NCBI RefSeq assembly: GCF_003752505.1
Contig: NZ_RKHO01000001.1
Span: forward strand, 744,001-808,000
Length of the DNA: 64,000 nucleotides
Source of the DNA: Nocardioides aurantiacus
GTDB taxonomy: Bacteria > Actinomycetota > Actinomycetes > Propionibacteriales > Nocardioidaceae
Direction of reading: 5' to 3'
The notes under the pieces were generated by a model. It made no database searches and had not been told where the DNA came from. It was given only the letters and a program-made list of their open reading frames with translations. Made by a program: the position numbers and the translations under genes. Positions 49,442 to 64,000 of this stretch are shown in pieces (position 1 is the first letter of the stretch; each line of letters opens with the position of its first letter).

Positions 49442-50818
49442 TCAGTCCGGTGGGACGGACGCGTCCTGTCGCCGCCTCGCGAGCAGGCGCGGCACGAGCA
49501 GCAGCAGCCCCAGGACGGGCAGCACCGTGAGCAGCAGCAGCGCCCCGTCGACGCCCAGCGGGTCGCCCAGGCCGCCCACGACGGCCGAGCCGATGCCGCC
49601 GCCGACCAGGAAGAACAGGGTGGCGATGCCCAGGGCCACACCGCGGACGTCGTCGGCGACCGCGTCGCCGACCGCCTCCATCAGCGCGGGCTGGCCGAGC
49701 CCGAAGGCGAACGTGACCACGACGACGGCCGTCACCAGCAGGGGCGCGGAGGTCTGCCGCGCACCCAGCGCCGAGACCAGCAGGGCGACGGTCGTGACGC
49801 CGGCGGCCAGCGCGAGCGCGGGGCCGGCACCGACGCGGGCCAGGATCGGGCCGGCGAGGCGCGGGGCGGCCAGCCCGGTCACCGCGCTGGGCAGCAGCGC
49901 CACGCCGACCTGCCAGGGCTCCCAGCCGTCGGCGACCAGCACGGCGGGCACGGCGATGAGCAGGGCGAACCAGGCCGCGGGGACGGCCCCGGCGGCCAGG
50001 GCGCTGCGCACCACCGTGGCGTTGCGGATGACGCTGGCCGGGAGGAATCCGTGGGGCCGGCGCCGCACCCACATCGCCACGGCCGGGGCGCCCAGCACGG
50101 CCAGCGCCGCGCCGACCGCCGCGACGACGGGACCGGTGGAGGGCGACTGCACGAGCAGCACCACGCCGGCCGCGGTCGCGGCCACCAGCACCGCGCCGAC
50201 CAGGTCCAGGCGGGCGCCCGAGCCGTCGGTCGGCACCGAGCGCCAGAGCAGCGGCAGCAGCAGGGCGCCCAGCACGGGCAGCGCGATCACCGCGCGCCAG
50301 CCCAGCAGGCCCTCGACGACGCCGCCCGCGAGGGGCCCGAGGCAGCTGACGGCGGCGGCGATGCCGGCGACCCGGCCGAGCGCGAAGCCGCGGGCGGAGC
50401 CGGAGAAGCGGGCGCTGACCAGTGCCACGCCCAGGGTCGGCACGGCCGCCGCACCCGCCCCCTGGAGCACGCGTGCGGCCAGCAGGACGCCGAAGTCGGG
50501 CGACAGCGCGCCCGCGAGCGCCCCGGCCGTCATCAGGGTGACGCCGACGAGCAGCGGCAGTCGCACCCCGACCAGGTCGGAGACCCGGCCGTAGACCGCG
50601 GTGGCGACGGCGAGCATCAGCGCGTAGAGGCTGATCGCCCAGGCGCTGACCCCGGTCGAGACGTCGAGGTCGGCCGCCACCGTGGGCAGCGCGATCGCCG
50701 CGGAGGAGCTGCCGAGGCCGGCCAGCCCGAAGAGCAGCCCGACCAGGACGGGCACGCGGGCCGGACCGGGTGCCGCCGCGTCGGCGGTGGTGTCGCGCGG
50801 GGCGGTGGCGGAGGACAT
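49442..50818 (-). CDS. MFS transporter, drug:H+ antiporter type
   Basis: A 458-residue integral membrane protein with about 12-14 segments. LFGLAGLGSSSAAIALPTVAADL at the start and motif-A-like YGRVSDLVGVRLP are typical, as is motif-C-like GIAAAVSCLGPLAGGVVEGLLGWR. It probably exports small molecules. No dedicated regulator adjoins it. The gene lies 29 nt after the alpha/beta hydrolase gene on the same strand and may be cotranscribed with it. No Shine-Dalgarno is seen before ATG 50818. Confidence 0.88.
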   Translation of the reverse strand: MSSATAPRDTTADAAAPGPARVPVLVGLLFGLAGLGSSSAAIALPTVAADLDVSTGVSAWAISLYALMLAVATAVYGRVSDLVGVRLPLLVGVTLMTAGALAGALSPDFGVLLAARVLQGAGAAAVPTLGVALVSARFSGSARGFALGRVAGIAAAVSCLGPLAGGVVEGLLGWRAVIALPVLGALLLPLLWRSVPTDGSGARLDLVGAVLVAATAAGVVLLVQSPSTGPVVAAVGAALAVLGAPAVAMWVRRRPHGFLPASVIRNATVVRSALAAGAVPAAWFALLIAVPAVLVADGWEPWQVGVALLPSAVTGLAAPRLAGPILARVGAGPALALAAGVTTVALLVSALGARQTSAPLLVTAVVVVTFAFGLGQPALMEAVGDAVADDVRGVALGIATLFFLVGGGIGSAVVGGLGDPLGVDGALLLLTVLPVLGLLLLVPRLLARRRQDASVPPD

Positions 50819-50847
50819 CGTGGGTCTGAACCGGCGCGACCCCCGGC

Positions 50848-54787
<3,940 letters not shown>

Positions 54788-54792
54788 GCACC

Positions 54793-54798
54793 TAGGAT
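54793..54798 (+). promoter_or_regulatory. -10-like hexamer before gatC
   Basis: TAGGAT ends 7 nt before ATG 54806. AGGA within it could alternatively serve as a Shine-Dalgarno, so leaderless and leadered readings both remain possible. Confidence 0.35.
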
Positions 54799-54805
54799 GA
54801 CGGGC

Positions 54806-55105
54806 ATGCCTGACATCAGCCGGGAGCAGGTGCGCCATCTGGCCGACCTCGCCCGCATCGAGCTCGACGACGCCGAGCTGGACCACCTCGCGCCGCAGCT
54901 CTCCGTGATCCTCGAGTCCGTCGCCTCCATCAGCGAGGTGGCCACCGACGACGTCCCGCCGACCAGCCACCCGCTGCCGGTCACCAACGTGTTCCGCGAC
55001 GACGTCGTGCGGCCCTCCCTCACGCCGGAGCAGGCGCTCTCGGGTGCCCCGGCGGTGGAGGAGCAGCGCTTCGCGGTGCCGCGGATCCTGGGGGACGAGC
55101 AGTGA
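54806..55105 (+). CDS. gatC: Asp/Glu-tRNA amidotransferase subunit C
   Basis: A 99-residue small subunit that holds GatA and GatB together. [19 protein letters not shown] and the Arg-Asp-Asp segment [17 protein letters not shown] are typical. An ATG 9 nt upstream in frame is possible, but ATG 54806 matches the family N-terminus. Its stop overlaps the gatA GTG as GTGA. Confidence 0.95.
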   Translation: MPDISREQVRHLADLARIELDDAELDHLAPQLSVILESVASISEVATDDVPPTSHPLPVTNVFRDDVVRPSLTPEQALSGAPAVEEQRFAVPRILGDEQ

Positions 55106-56634
55106 CCACGCCCCTGATCGAGCGCTCCGCCGCCGCCCTGGCGCAGGCCCTGGCCTCGGGCGAGACGACCAGCGTCGAGCTGACCGAGGCCTTCCTGAGG
55201 CGGATCGCCGAGGTCGACGGCGCCGTCCACGCCTTCCTCCACGTCGACGCCGAGGGCGCGCTGGCCGCCGCCCGGGCCTCCGACGAGCGCCGCGCCGCCG
55301 GCACCCCCGCCTCCGCGCTCGACGGCGTGCCCGTCGCCGTCAAGGACGTGCTGGCCACCGAGGGGCTGCCGACCACGTGCGGCTCGAAGATCCTCGAGGG
55401 CTGGCGTCCGCCGTACGACGCGACGGTGGTCGCCCGCCTGAAGGCCGCCGGCCTGCCGATCCTGGGCAAGACCAACATGGACGAGTTCGCGATGGGCTCC
55501 TCGACCGAGCACTCGGCGTACGGCCCCACGCACAACCCGTGGGACCTCGACCGGATCCCCGGCGGCTCCGGGGGCGGCTCGGCCGCCGCGGTGGCCGCCT
55601 TCGAGGCGCCGCTCGCGATCGGCACCGACACCGGCGGCTCGATCCGCCAGCCCGGTGCCGTCACCGGCACCGTGGGCGTCAAGCCGACCTACGGCGGGGT
55701 CTCGCGCTACGGCCTGGTCGCCATGGCCAACAGCCTGGACCAGGCCGGTCCCGTCACCCGCACCGTGCTCGACGCGGCGCTGCTGCACGAGATCATCGGC
55801 GGCCACGACCCGCTGGACTCCACGAGCATCGACCAGCCGCTGCCCGCGGTGGTGGACGCGGCCCACGCCGGCGCAGGCGTCGACCTGGCCGGGCTGCGGG
55901 TCGGCATCGTCTCCGAGCTCGGCGGCGAGGGCTACCAGCCCGGGGTCCAGCAGCGCTTCGACGAGGCCGTCGAGCTGCTCGTGAAGGCCGGCGCCGAGGT
56001 CGTGCAGGTCAGCTGCCCGAGCTTCGTCCACGCGCTGGCGGCCTACTACCTGGTGATGCCGAGCGAGGCGTCGTCCAACCTGGCCCGCTTCGACGCGATG
56101 CGCTACGGCCTGCGGGTGCTGCCCGAGGGCGTGGACTCCCCGAGCGCCGAGGACGTCATGCGCGCCACCCGCGACGCGGGCTTCGGCGACGAGGTGAAGC
56201 GCCGCATCATCCTGGGCACCTACGCGCTCTCCAGCGGCTACTACGACGCCTACTACGGCTCCGCCCAGCAGGTCCGCACCCTGATCAGCCGCGACTTCGA
56301 GGCCGCCTTCGAGCAGGCCGACGTGCTGGTCTCCCCGACCTCGCCCACCACGGCGTTCCGGCTGGGGGAGAAGCTCGACGACCCGCTGGCGATGTACCTC
56401 AACGACGTCGCCACCATCCCGGCCAACCTCGCCGGCGTGCCCGGCATCTCGGTCCCGGCCGGTCTGGCCGAGGAGGACGACCTGCCGGTCGGCTTCCAGG
56501 TCCTCGCCCCGGCGACGGCCGACGACCGCCTCTACCGCGTCGGCGCGGCCCTCGAGGCCCTGCTCGAGCAGCAGTGGGGCGGCCCGCTGCTGAGCGCGGA
56601 CAAGCTCGCACTCGAGACCGAGGAGCACGCATGA
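55102..56634 (+). CDS. gatA: Asp/Glu-tRNA amidotransferase subunit A (glutaminase)
   Basis: A 510-residue amidase-signature enzyme that releases ammonia from glutamine for conversion of mischarged Glu-tRNA(Gln) or Asp-tRNA(Asn). The Ser-cisSer-Lys triad is visible: Lys81 ([11 protein letters not shown]), cis-Ser in [14 protein letters not shown] and the nucleophile in [12 protein letters not shown]. It is coupled to gatC upstream and gatB downstream (ATGA at 56631-56634). Confidence 0.97.
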   Translation: MTTPLIERSAAALAQALASGETTSVELTEAFLRRIAEVDGAVHAFLHVDAEGALAAARASDERRAAGTPASALDGVPVAVKDVLATEGLPTTCGSKILEGWRPPYDATVVARLKAAGLPILGKTNMDEFAMGSSTEHSAYGPTHNPWDLDRIPGGSGGGSAAAVAAFEAPLAIGTDTGGSIRQPGAVTGTVGVKPTYGGVSRYGLVAMANSLDQAGPVTRTVLDAALLHEIIGGHDPLDSTSIDQPLPAVVDAAHAGAGVDLAGLRVGIVSELGGEGYQPGVQQRFDEAVELLVKAGAEVVQVSCPSFVHALAAYYLVMPSEASSNLARFDAMRYGLRVLPEGVDSPSAEDVMRATRDAGFGDEVKRRIILGTYALSSGYYDAYYGSAQQVRTLISRDFEAAFEQADVLVSPTSPTTAFRLGEKLDDPLAMYLNDVATIPANLAGVPGISVPAGLAEEDDLPVGFQVLAPATADDRLYRVGAALEALLEQQWGGPLLSADKLALETEEHA

Positions 56635-58145
56635 GCACCCCGACCGAGCTGGTCGACTTCGACGAGGCGCTGGCGTCGTACGACCCCGCGATGGGCCTGG
56701 AGGTCCACGTCGAGCTCAACACCGCCACCAAGATGTTCTGCGGCTGCCCGGCCGTCTTCGGCGGCGAGCCCAACACCCAGACCTGCCCGACCTGCCTCGG
56801 CCTGCCCGGCTCGATGCCGGCGGTCAACGCCCGGGCCGTCGAGTCCGCGATCCGGATCGGCCTCGCGCTGAACTGCGAGATCGCCGAGTGGTGCCGGTTC
56901 GCCCGGAAGAACTACTTCTACCCGGACATGCCCAAGAACTTCCAGACCAGCCAGTACGACGAGCCCATCGCCTTCGACGGCTGGACCGACGTCGAGGTGG
57001 TGACCGAGAACGGCACCGAGACCTTCCGCGTCGAGATCGAGCGCGCCCACATGGAGGAGGACACCGGCAAGTCGCTGCACGTCGGCGGCGCGACCGGTCG
57101 CATCCACGGCGCCGACTACTCCCTGGTCGACTACAACCGCGCCGGCATCCCCCTGATCGAGATCGTCACCCGCCCGATCACGGGCGCGCGCGAGCACGCC
57201 CCCGCGGTGGCCCGGGCCTACGTCGCCCACCTGCGCGAGCTGATCGTGGCGCTCGGGGTCTCCGAGGCGCGGATGGACCAGGGCAACCTGCGTGCCGACG
57301 TCAACCTGTCGCTCGCGCCGGTGGGCTCGGGCGGGCTCGGCACCCGGACCGAGACCAAGAACGTCAACTCCTTCCGCTCGGTGGAGCGGGCCGCCCGCTA
57401 CGAGGTCTCGCGCCAGGCCGCGATCCTGCGGGCCGGCGGCTCCATCACCCAGGAGACCCGTCACTGGCACGAGGACACCGGCGTGACCACCTCGGGCCGC
57501 GAGAAGTCCGACGCCGAGGACTACCGCTACTTCCCCGAGCCCGACCTCGTGCCGGTCGCACCGTCGCGGGAGTGGGTCGAGGAGCTGCGGGCGACGCTGC
57601 CCGAGCCCCCGCGCGCACGCCGCTCGCGGCTGCAGCAGGAGTGGGGCTTCTCCGACCTGGAGATGCGCGACACCGTCGGTGCCGGCGCGCTCGGCCTGGT
57701 CGAGGAGACGATCTCCTGCGGCGCCAGTCCCCAGTCGGCCCGCAAGTGGTGGCTCTCGGAGCTGGCCCGCCGCGCCAACGAGACGGGCACCGACCTCGCT
57801 GCGCTGCCGATCACCCCGGCCGACGTCGCCCGCATCCAGGCGCTCGTCGACGAGGGCAAGATCAACGACAAGCTCGCCCGCCAGGTCTTCGACGGCGTCC
57901 TCGCCGGCGAGGGGACCCCCGACGAGGTCGTCGCCTCCCGCGGGCTCGCGGTCGTCTCCGACGACGGGGCGCTCGGCGAGGCCGTCGACCGCGCCATCGA
58001 GGCCAACCCCGACGTCGCCGCCAAGATCCGCGACGGCAAGGTGGCCGCCGCCGGCGCGCTGATCGGCGCGGTGATGAAGGAGATGCGTGGCCAGGCCGAC
58101 GCCGGCCGGGTGCGCGAGCTCATCGTCGAGCGGTTGTCCTCCTGA
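56631..58145 (+). CDS. gatB: Asp/Glu-tRNA amidotransferase subunit B
   Basis: A 504-residue subunit that binds the mischarged tRNA and performs the kinase and amidotransferase steps. [33 protein letters not shown] and [20 protein letters not shown] are invariant family blocks; the Cys pairs bind zinc. The C-terminal YqeY-like tail ([25 protein letters not shown]) is complete. It closes the gatCAB operon, and a small palindrome GTGAGGCGCCTCAC lies 26 nt after the stop. Confidence 0.97.
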   Translation: MSTPTELVDFDEALASYDPAMGLEVHVELNTATKMFCGCPAVFGGEPNTQTCPTCLGLPGSMPAVNARAVESAIRIGLALNCEIAEWCRFARKNYFYPDMPKNFQTSQYDEPIAFDGWTDVEVVTENGTETFRVEIERAHMEEDTGKSLHVGGATGRIHGADYSLVDYNRAGIPLIEIVTRPITGAREHAPAVARAYVAHLRELIVALGVSEARMDQGNLRADVNLSLAPVGSGGLGTRTETKNVNSFRSVERAARYEVSRQAAILRAGGSITQETRHWHEDTGVTTSGREKSDAEDYRYFPEPDLVPVAPSREWVEELRATLPEPPRARRSRLQQEWGFSDLEMRDTVGAGALGLVEETISCGASPQSARKWWLSELARRANETGTDLAALPITPADVARIQALVDEGKINDKLARQVFDGVLAGEGTPDEVVASRGLAVVSDDGALGEAVDRAIEANPDVAAKIRDGKVAAAGALIGAVMKEMRGQADAGRVRELIVERLSS

Positions 58146-58219
58146 CGAGGTCGCCCAGCACCTCCTCGCCGTGAGGCGCCTCACCCCGAGGGGTGTGACG
58201 TCCGGTGCTAGCGTAGGAC

Positions 58220-58345
58220 CGGCCCGCGTAAGGGCCCGCAACACCAGTTGGTCCCCGCGGGGGAAGCCGGTCCGAAGCCGGCGCTGACCCGCAACCGTGG
58301 GCCGCCCCTCGGGCGGCGAGCCGGAACACCCGTCGGGGACGACGC
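58220..58345 (+). ncRNA. Cobalamin (B12) riboswitch
   Basis: The conserved core is easily read: CACCAGTTGGTCCCCGCGG, then GGGGAAGCCGGTCCGAAGCC, then GCGCTGACCCGCAACCGTG (the B12 box), an internal hairpin GCCGCCCCTCGGGCGGC, and GAGCCGGAACACC. Edges are approximate. The spacer to the first gene (about 75 nt) contains an anti-Shine-Dalgarno arm, so translational control is likely. It should shut off the downstream uptake operon when cobalamin is plentiful. A possible -10 element TAGCGT lies at 58209-58214. Confidence 0.9.
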
Positions 58346-58381
58346 CCCCTCGATGCTGCCGTGGAACGCAGCGGGTGCGGC

Positions 58382-58418
58382 TCCCTCCCGGGCCCCCCGC
58401 CAGCGCCGCCGGGAAGGA
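58382..58418 (+). promoter_or_regulatory. Shine-Dalgarno-sequestering hairpin of the riboswitch
   Basis: TCCCTCCCGG (58382-58391) can pair with CCGGGAAGGA (58409-58418), 9 of 10 positions, covering the ribosome binding site 3 nt before ATG 58422. A ligand-bound riboswitch would favour this closed form. Confidence 0.6.
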
Positions 58419-58421
58419 ACC

Positions 58422-59135
58422 ATGCACACCAGTGCCGCACGTCGTCCCGCGAGGACCTCGTCCTCGCTCCTGCTGCTCGTCGTCGTCGGGCTGCTGGTGC
58501 TCCTCGGCGCCGGCCCGGCCTCGTCCGCGACCGGGGTGCGGACCGCGGACGCCGAGGGCTCGCTGTGCACCGACGGCCAGGGCGTCAGCGTCGTGGTCGA
58601 CCCCGGCTCCCTCGGCGGGGCCGTCCAGCAGGACTGCGTCGAGGACGGCGGCGGCCGGCTCGCCACCGACGTCTTCGCCTCCGCCGGCCACGAGCTGACC
58701 CCGGTCGGGGAGTTCCCCGGCGCCGCCTGCAAGGTCGACGGCGAGCCCGCCGACGCCGCCTGCCAGTCGATGCCGCCGGCCGACGCCTACTGGGGCCTCT
58801 ACCTCGCCACCGGCGACGCCTGGGACTACGCCCCCAAGGGCGCCGACGAGCTGGAGCTCGAGGACGGCGCCTTCGTGGCCTTCGCCTGGCAGGACAGCTC
58901 GGAGTCCACCCCGCCGTCGGTCGAGCCGGTCGCGGCCACCGCGTCGGCCTCGCCGTCGCCCTCCACGGGGGCCGAGGTGGACAGCCCCGACTCCGGCGAC
59001 GGCACCGGTGAGAGCTCGGTGGAGAGCAACGACGCCGGCGACCTGGCGATCTACATCCCCCTCGCCGTCCTCGCCCTGCTGGCGGGCTCGGTCGGCTTCC
59101 TGCTGCTGCGCCGGCGCAAGCACGCCGGGGAGTGA
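58422..59135 (+). CDS. Surface-anchored DUF4430-like (transcobalamin C-terminal-like) protein, candidate cobalamin-binding partner
   Basis: 237 residues. A signal peptide (cleavage near residue 35) is followed by a domain of about 110 residues with four cysteines (49, 72, 103, 114). Its segment AYWGLYLATGDAWDYAPKGA then ELEDGAFVAFAW resembles DUF4430, the fold of the C-terminal half of transcobalamin and intrinsic factor. A Ser/Glu/Asp linker leads to one C-terminal membrane helix (about 206-228) and the tail RRRKH; there is no LPXTG. The protein should face outward, anchored by its C-terminus. First in the riboswitch operon, it may capture cobalamin for the ECF transporter; binding is inferred. 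Confidence 0.8.
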   Translation: MHTSAARRPARTSSSLLLLVVVGLLVLLGAGPASSATGVRTADAEGSLCTDGQGVSVVVDPGSLGGAVQQDCVEDGGGRLATDVFASAGHELTPVGEFPGAACKVDGEPADAACQSMPPADAYWGLYLATGDAWDYAPKGADELELEDGAFVAFAWQDSSESTPPSVEPVAATASASPSPSTGAEVDSPDSGDGTGESSVESNDAGDLAIYIPLAVLALLAGSVGFLLLRRRKHAGE

Positions 59136-59142
59136 CCCCGCG

Positions 59143-60298
59143 GTGGCGGGAGCGGTGAGCAGGGCGCGCCCCGCACGCGACCTGCATCCCGCGGCGTGGT
59201 GGTCGTGGGCCCTCGGGCTCGCGGCCGCCGCCACCGCCACCACCAACCCGGTGCTGCTGCTCGGGCTGGTGGGGGTGGCGTCGCTGACCGTCGTGCTGCG
59301 TCGCTCCGACCACCCCTGGTCGGCCTCCTTCACCCTGTACCTCTGGCTCGGCGTCGCCGTGGTCGTCGTCCGCGTGGTGCTCCGCCTGCTGCTGGGCGGC
59401 GGCGGGGGCGGCACGGTCTGGCTGGACCTGCCGGAGGTGCCGCTGCCCGACTGGGTCGCCGGCATCCGGCTGCTGGGTCCGGTCACCCAGGAGTCGTTCC
59501 TCGCGGGGCTCTACGACGGCCTCCGGCTGGCCACCCTGCTGATCTGCGTGGGCGCCGCCAACGCGTTGGCCAACCCCAAGCGGTTGCTCCGCTCGCTGCC
59601 CCCGGCGCTCTACGAGGTCGGGACGGCCGTCGTGGTCGCGGTGGCGCTGCTGCCCCAGCTGGCCGACAGCCTGCGCCGCGTCCGCGCCGCCCGGCAGCTG
59701 CGCGGGGTGTCCGGCGGCCGGCTGCGACGGCTGCGCGGCGTGGTCGTGCCCGTGCTCGAGGACGCCCTGGAGCGCTCGATGGCGCTGGCAGCCGGCATGG
59801 ACGCCCGGGGGTACGGCCGCGTCGGCGCGCTCAGCCGCGGCCGGCGTACGACGACCGGGGGACTGCTGCTGCTCGGGCTGTGCGGCATCTGCGTCGGCAG
59901 CTACGCCCTGCTCGACCAGACCGCCCCGCGCTGGCTGGTCGGCGGGGGACTGGGCCTGGGGGTGCTGCTGGCGGGCGTGGGGCTGTGGTCGGCCGGTCGC
60001 CGCGTGCGCCGTACCCGCTACCGCCCCGACCGCTGGCGTGCTGAGGAGGTCGTGGTCGCGCTCACCGGGATCGTCGTGGCCTGGGCGCTGCGCGACGCCG
60101 TCCCGCTGGCCGTCCTGACCCCCGCCCTGGACGCCGCGCCCCCGGTGACCGCGACCGCGCTGCTCGTGGTCGCCGCCGGGCTGCTGGCCGCCGTGGTCGC
60201 ACCGCCGCCGGCGCTGTCGGACCCGGACGACCGCGGCGCCGCGCTGGCCCGCCGCCACGCCCACCGGGCCCGGAACGACCGCGGGCAGGAGGTCACCC

Positions 60299-60315
<17 letters not shown>
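59143..60315 (+). CDS. ecfT: ECF transporter membrane (T) component
   Basis: About 390 residues. Several membrane segments, then the cytoplasmic coupling region with the two Ala-Arg-Gly-type motifs: RRVRAARQLRGVSGGRLRRL and MALAAGMDARGYGRVG. These bind the two ATPase domains and pass the movement to the S component. A further C-terminal membrane block follows, making it longer than minimal EcfT proteins. The start is GTG 59143 or GTG 59155. Its end overlaps the ATPase gene by 17 nt. Confidence 0.88.
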
Positions 60316-61890
<1,575 letters not shown>

Positions 61891-61894
<4 letters not shown>

Positions 61895-62763
61895 GCGCGC
61901 CGGTGCGCGACCCCGCGGCCGTCGGCCGTCCCGACCCGCCCGGGCTGCGGCTGCGGCCGCGCTCGGCGCTGGTGCTCGGCCTGGCGTCGGTGGCGGGTCT
62001 GGTGATGTTCTGCTGGCCGCTGCTGCTGCAGGTGCGTGCCGACGCCGACACCGTGCAGCCGCCGTTCGTCTTCATGCTGCTGCTGCCGGTGGTGATCGTG
62101 GTCTGCCTCGCGGAGTTCAGCGAGGGCGGCATGGACTCCAAGGTCCTGGCCGTGCTGGCGGTGCTGACCGCGGTCAACGCCGTGATGCGCGGGCTGTCGG
62201 CCGGGGTCGGCGGCATCGAGCTGGTGTTCTTCCTGCTGATCCTCGGCGGTCGCGTCTTCGGCGCCGGGTTCGGCTTCGTGCTCGGCTGCACCTCGCTGTT
62301 CGCCTCGGCCCTGCTCACCGGGGGCGTGGGGTCGTGGCTGCCGTTCCAGATGATGGCCTCGGCGTGGGTCGGGGCGGGGGCGGGGCTGCTGCCGCGCCGC
62401 GTCCGGGGACGCGGCGAGGTGGCGATGCTGGTGCTCTACGGCGTCGTCGCGGCGTACGCCTTCGGGCTGGCCATGAACCTCACGAGCTGGCCCTTCGCGC
62501 TCGGGATCTCGGTGCCGGGCCACGACGGCGGGCTCGCGTTCGTGCCCGGCGACCCCCTGCTCGAGAACCTCCGGCGCTTCGGCGTCTACACGCTGCTGAC
62601 CTCCACGGGGAGCTGGGACACCGGCCGGGCGGTGACGACCGGGGTCGCGCTGGTGGTACTGGGACCCGCGGTGCTGGCCACGCTGCGGCGCGCCGTGCGC
62701 CGCGCCACGGTGGTCCGCGTCGGGCCCGTGGACACGGCCGCCCCGGCTGGGCCCGGCCGCTAG
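61891..62763 (+). CDS. ECF transporter substrate-binding (S) component, predicted cobalamin-specific
   Basis: A 290-residue membrane protein with about six membrane segments. RGLSAGVGGIELVFFLLIL then GGRVFGAGFGFVLGCTSLFA and LPFQMMASAWVG are typical of actinobacterial ECF S components, with Ala/Gly-rich surfaces that contact EcfT. Specificity cannot be read from sequence; cobalamin is inferred from the riboswitch at the head of the operon, as for CbrT-type transporters. The last codon, TAG, is also the start of a TAGCCT hexamer for the next gene. Confidence 0.85.
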
Positions 62764-62766
62764 CCT
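62761..62766 (+). promoter_or_regulatory. -10-like hexamer overlapping the S-component stop
   Basis: TAGCCT begins with the stop codon of the S component and ends 6 nt before ATG 62773. This gives the dehydrogenase gene its own likely leaderless start, separate from the riboswitch operon. Confidence 0.45.
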
Positions 62767-62772
62767 CGCCGC

Positions 62773-63909
62773 ATGAAGAGGCTCGTCGCCCTGCTCGTCG
62801 CCCCCGTCGTCGTGCTCGCCGGGTGTGGTGGTGGGGGCGAGGCCACCGAGCCCGAGGTGAGCGAGACGCCGTCCCCCGGCACCGCGGACACCGGCTCGGC
62901 CGCCGCCTCCCCGAGCCCGTCGGAGACCGTCGAGGCCGCCTCGGCGCGGCCGAAGGTCGTCGGCACCGTCGCCAGCGGGCTGCAGGCCCCGTGGGGCATC
63001 GACTTCCTGCCCGACGGCTCCGCGCTGGTGACCGAGCGCGACACCGAGCGCGTCTTCCAGGTCGGCGACGGCGAGGTGACCCGGGTCGGCCAGCTCGACC
63101 AGACCGAGCCCGACGGCGAGGGCGGGCTGTTGGGCGTCGCGGTGTCACCGTCGTACGCCGAGGACGCGACCGTCTTCTTCTACCTCACCACCGGCGACGA
63201 CAACCGCGTGGTCAGGGCGACCTTCCGCAACGGTCGGCTCGGTGACGCGACGCCGGTGCTGACCGACATCCCGCGCAACGACTACCACGACGGGGGCCGG
63301 CTGCTGTTCGGTCCCGACGACATGCTCTACGTCTCCACCGGCGACGCCGGGGACACCGAGAACGCCCAGGACCTGGAGTCGCTCGGCGGCAAGATCCTGC
63401 GGATCACTCCCGAGGGCGAGCCGGCGCCGGGCAACCCCGACCCGGACTCACCGGTCTGGTCCTACGGCCACCGCAACGTCCAGGGCCTCGCCTTCGACGA
63501 CCAGGACCGCCTCTGGGCCTCCGAGTTCGGCGACCAGACCTGGGACGAGCTCAACCGGATCGAGAAGGGCGGCAACTACGGGTGGCCGGAGGTCGAGGGC
63601 CGCGACGGCGAGCTCGCGGGCGCGATCGAGCCGCAGGTGCAGTGGGCCACCGACGACAGCTCCCCGTCGGGCCTCGCCTTCGTCGACGGCCGGCTGTGGC
63701 TCGGCGCGCTCCAGGGTCAGCGGCTGTGGCGCGTCGACGTCGACGGGTCGCGGGCGCGTGACCAGAAGGGCTTCTTCGTCGGCGACTACGGCCGGATCCG
63801 CACCGTCGTCACCGCGCCCGACGGGCGGCTGTGGGTGACCACGTCCAACCGCGACGGCCGGGGAGAGCCCAGCCGCGAGGACGACCGGATCCTGCTGGTC
63901 GAGCCCTAG
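62773..63909 (+). CDS. PQQ-dependent glucose/sorbosone dehydrogenase-like lipoprotein
   Basis: A 378-residue exported beta-propeller. The lipobox LAGC puts lipidated Cys18 at the start of a Ser/Pro/Glu linker. The GSDH domain shows QAPWGIDFLPDGSALVTERD, GLLGVAVSPSYAED, GGRLLFGPDDMLYVSTGDAG, YGHRNVQGLAFDDQ and NYGWPEVEG, the blocks of soluble aldose dehydrogenases. It would oxidise sugars with PQQ and calcium at the outer membrane face if PQQ is available; many actinobacteria do not make PQQ. Its TAG stop is part of a CTAG shared with the next, convergent gene. Confidence 0.9.
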   Translation: MKRLVALLVAPVVVLAGCGGGGEATEPEVSETPSPGTADTGSAAASPSPSETVEAASARPKVVGTVASGLQAPWGIDFLPDGSALVTERDTERVFQVGDGEVTRVGQLDQTEPDGEGGLLGVAVSPSYAEDATVFFYLTTGDDNRVVRATFRNGRLGDATPVLTDIPRNDYHDGGRLLFGPDDMLYVSTGDAGDTENAQDLESLGGKILRITPEGEPAPGNPDPDSPVWSYGHRNVQGLAFDDQDRLWASEFGDQTWDELNRIEKGGNYGWPEVEGRDGELAGAIEPQVQWATDDSSPSGLAFVDGRLWLGALQGQRLWRVDVDGSRARDQKGFFVGDYGRIRTVVTAPDGRLWVTTSNRDGRGEPSREDDRILLVEP

Positions 63910-64000
63910 GAGACCGTGCCGTCCTGGGTGCGGGGCGAGTCGGGGATCCGCGCGAGCAGCGCCAGCAGCTCGGCGTGGACCTCCGAGGGACGCTCCATCG
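63906..64000 (-). CDS. C-terminal end of an unidentified gene, 5' part beyond the window
   Basis: A frame on the minus strand ends at TAG 63906-63908 and reads PSEVHAELLALLARIPDSPR before TQDGTVS. Every third base except one is G or C, as in real genes here, and the tail-to-tail CTAG arrangement matches two other pairs in the window. An ATG at 63998 may be the start or an internal Met. The family cannot be named from 31 residues. Confidence 0.5.
   Translation of the reverse strand, partial: MERPSEVHAELLALLARIPDSPRTQDGTVS

Overview
The window is very GC-rich, with G or C at nearly every third codon position, many GTG starts and gene pairs overlapping by 4 nt. It contains a type I fatty acid synthase, the GlgE alpha-glucan pathway, and an etfB-etfA / iscS-mnmA-metE-like / ligA / gatC-gatA-gatB order resembling the Mycobacterium tuberculosis Rv3029c-Rv3009c neighbourhood. 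This fits an actinobacterium, most likely a Nocardioidaceae (Nocardioides-like) chromosome. I see no rRNA, tRNA, CRISPR array, insertion sequence or prophage. No gap without a gene exceeds 300 bases.

Layout. 1-10.3 kb is acyl-CoA metabolism: the N-terminal 1912 codons of FAS-I (cut by the window edge), a short-chain dehydrogenase, a biotin carboxylase/biotin carrier subunit, and a divergent B12-dependent acyl-CoA mutase large subunit with isobutyryl-CoA-mutase-type residues. 10.3-21.2 kb holds a membrane histidine kinase, an esterase, a PhoX-like Tat phosphatase, a YbbN-like thioredoxin/TPR protein, a sugar ABC transporter without its ATPase, a universal stress protein and a NUDIX protein. 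21.2-35.2 kb is alpha-glucan metabolism: glgE-treS-mak-glgB-permease with 4-nt overlaps at every junction, divergent glgP, map and glgX. 35.3-38.4 kb has an enoyl-CoA hydratase, a small membrane protein and etfBA. 38.5-41.3 kb has a two-component pair and a GntR regulator. 41.4-45.3 kb has iscS-mnmA-metE-like and a DJ-1/PfpI protein ending in a strong hairpin. 45.4-51.5 kb has a TetR-controlled DHA2 efflux pump, two envelope proteins, an MFS pump and a hydrolase. 51.7-58.1 kb has ligA, a convergent SGNH lipoprotein and gatCAB. 58.2-62.8 kb is a cobalamin-riboswitch operon encoding a surface DUF4430-like (transcobalamin-C-terminal-like) protein plus a complete ECF transporter. 62.8 kb to the end is a sugar-dehydrogenase lipoprotein and the tail of an unknown gene.

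How the parts connect. GlgE, TreS and Mak turn trehalose into maltose 1-phosphate and linear alpha-glucan, GlgB branches it, and GlgP and GlgX take it apart. FAS-I, the biotin carboxylase, the hydratase and ETF belong to fatty-acid and branched-chain acyl-CoA turnover. The mutase needs adenosylcobalamin, and the operon at 58-63 kb is a strong candidate for cobalamin uptake. Its combination of riboswitch, membrane-anchored DUF4430-like capture protein and dedicated ECF transporter is the best candidate here for an under-described system.

Architecture. About a dozen genes have an xAnnnT hexamer 6-7 nt before the start codon and no Shine-Dalgarno sequence, which suggests leaderless transcripts. 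Three convergent gene pairs end on one shared CTAG that supplies the stop codon of both strands.
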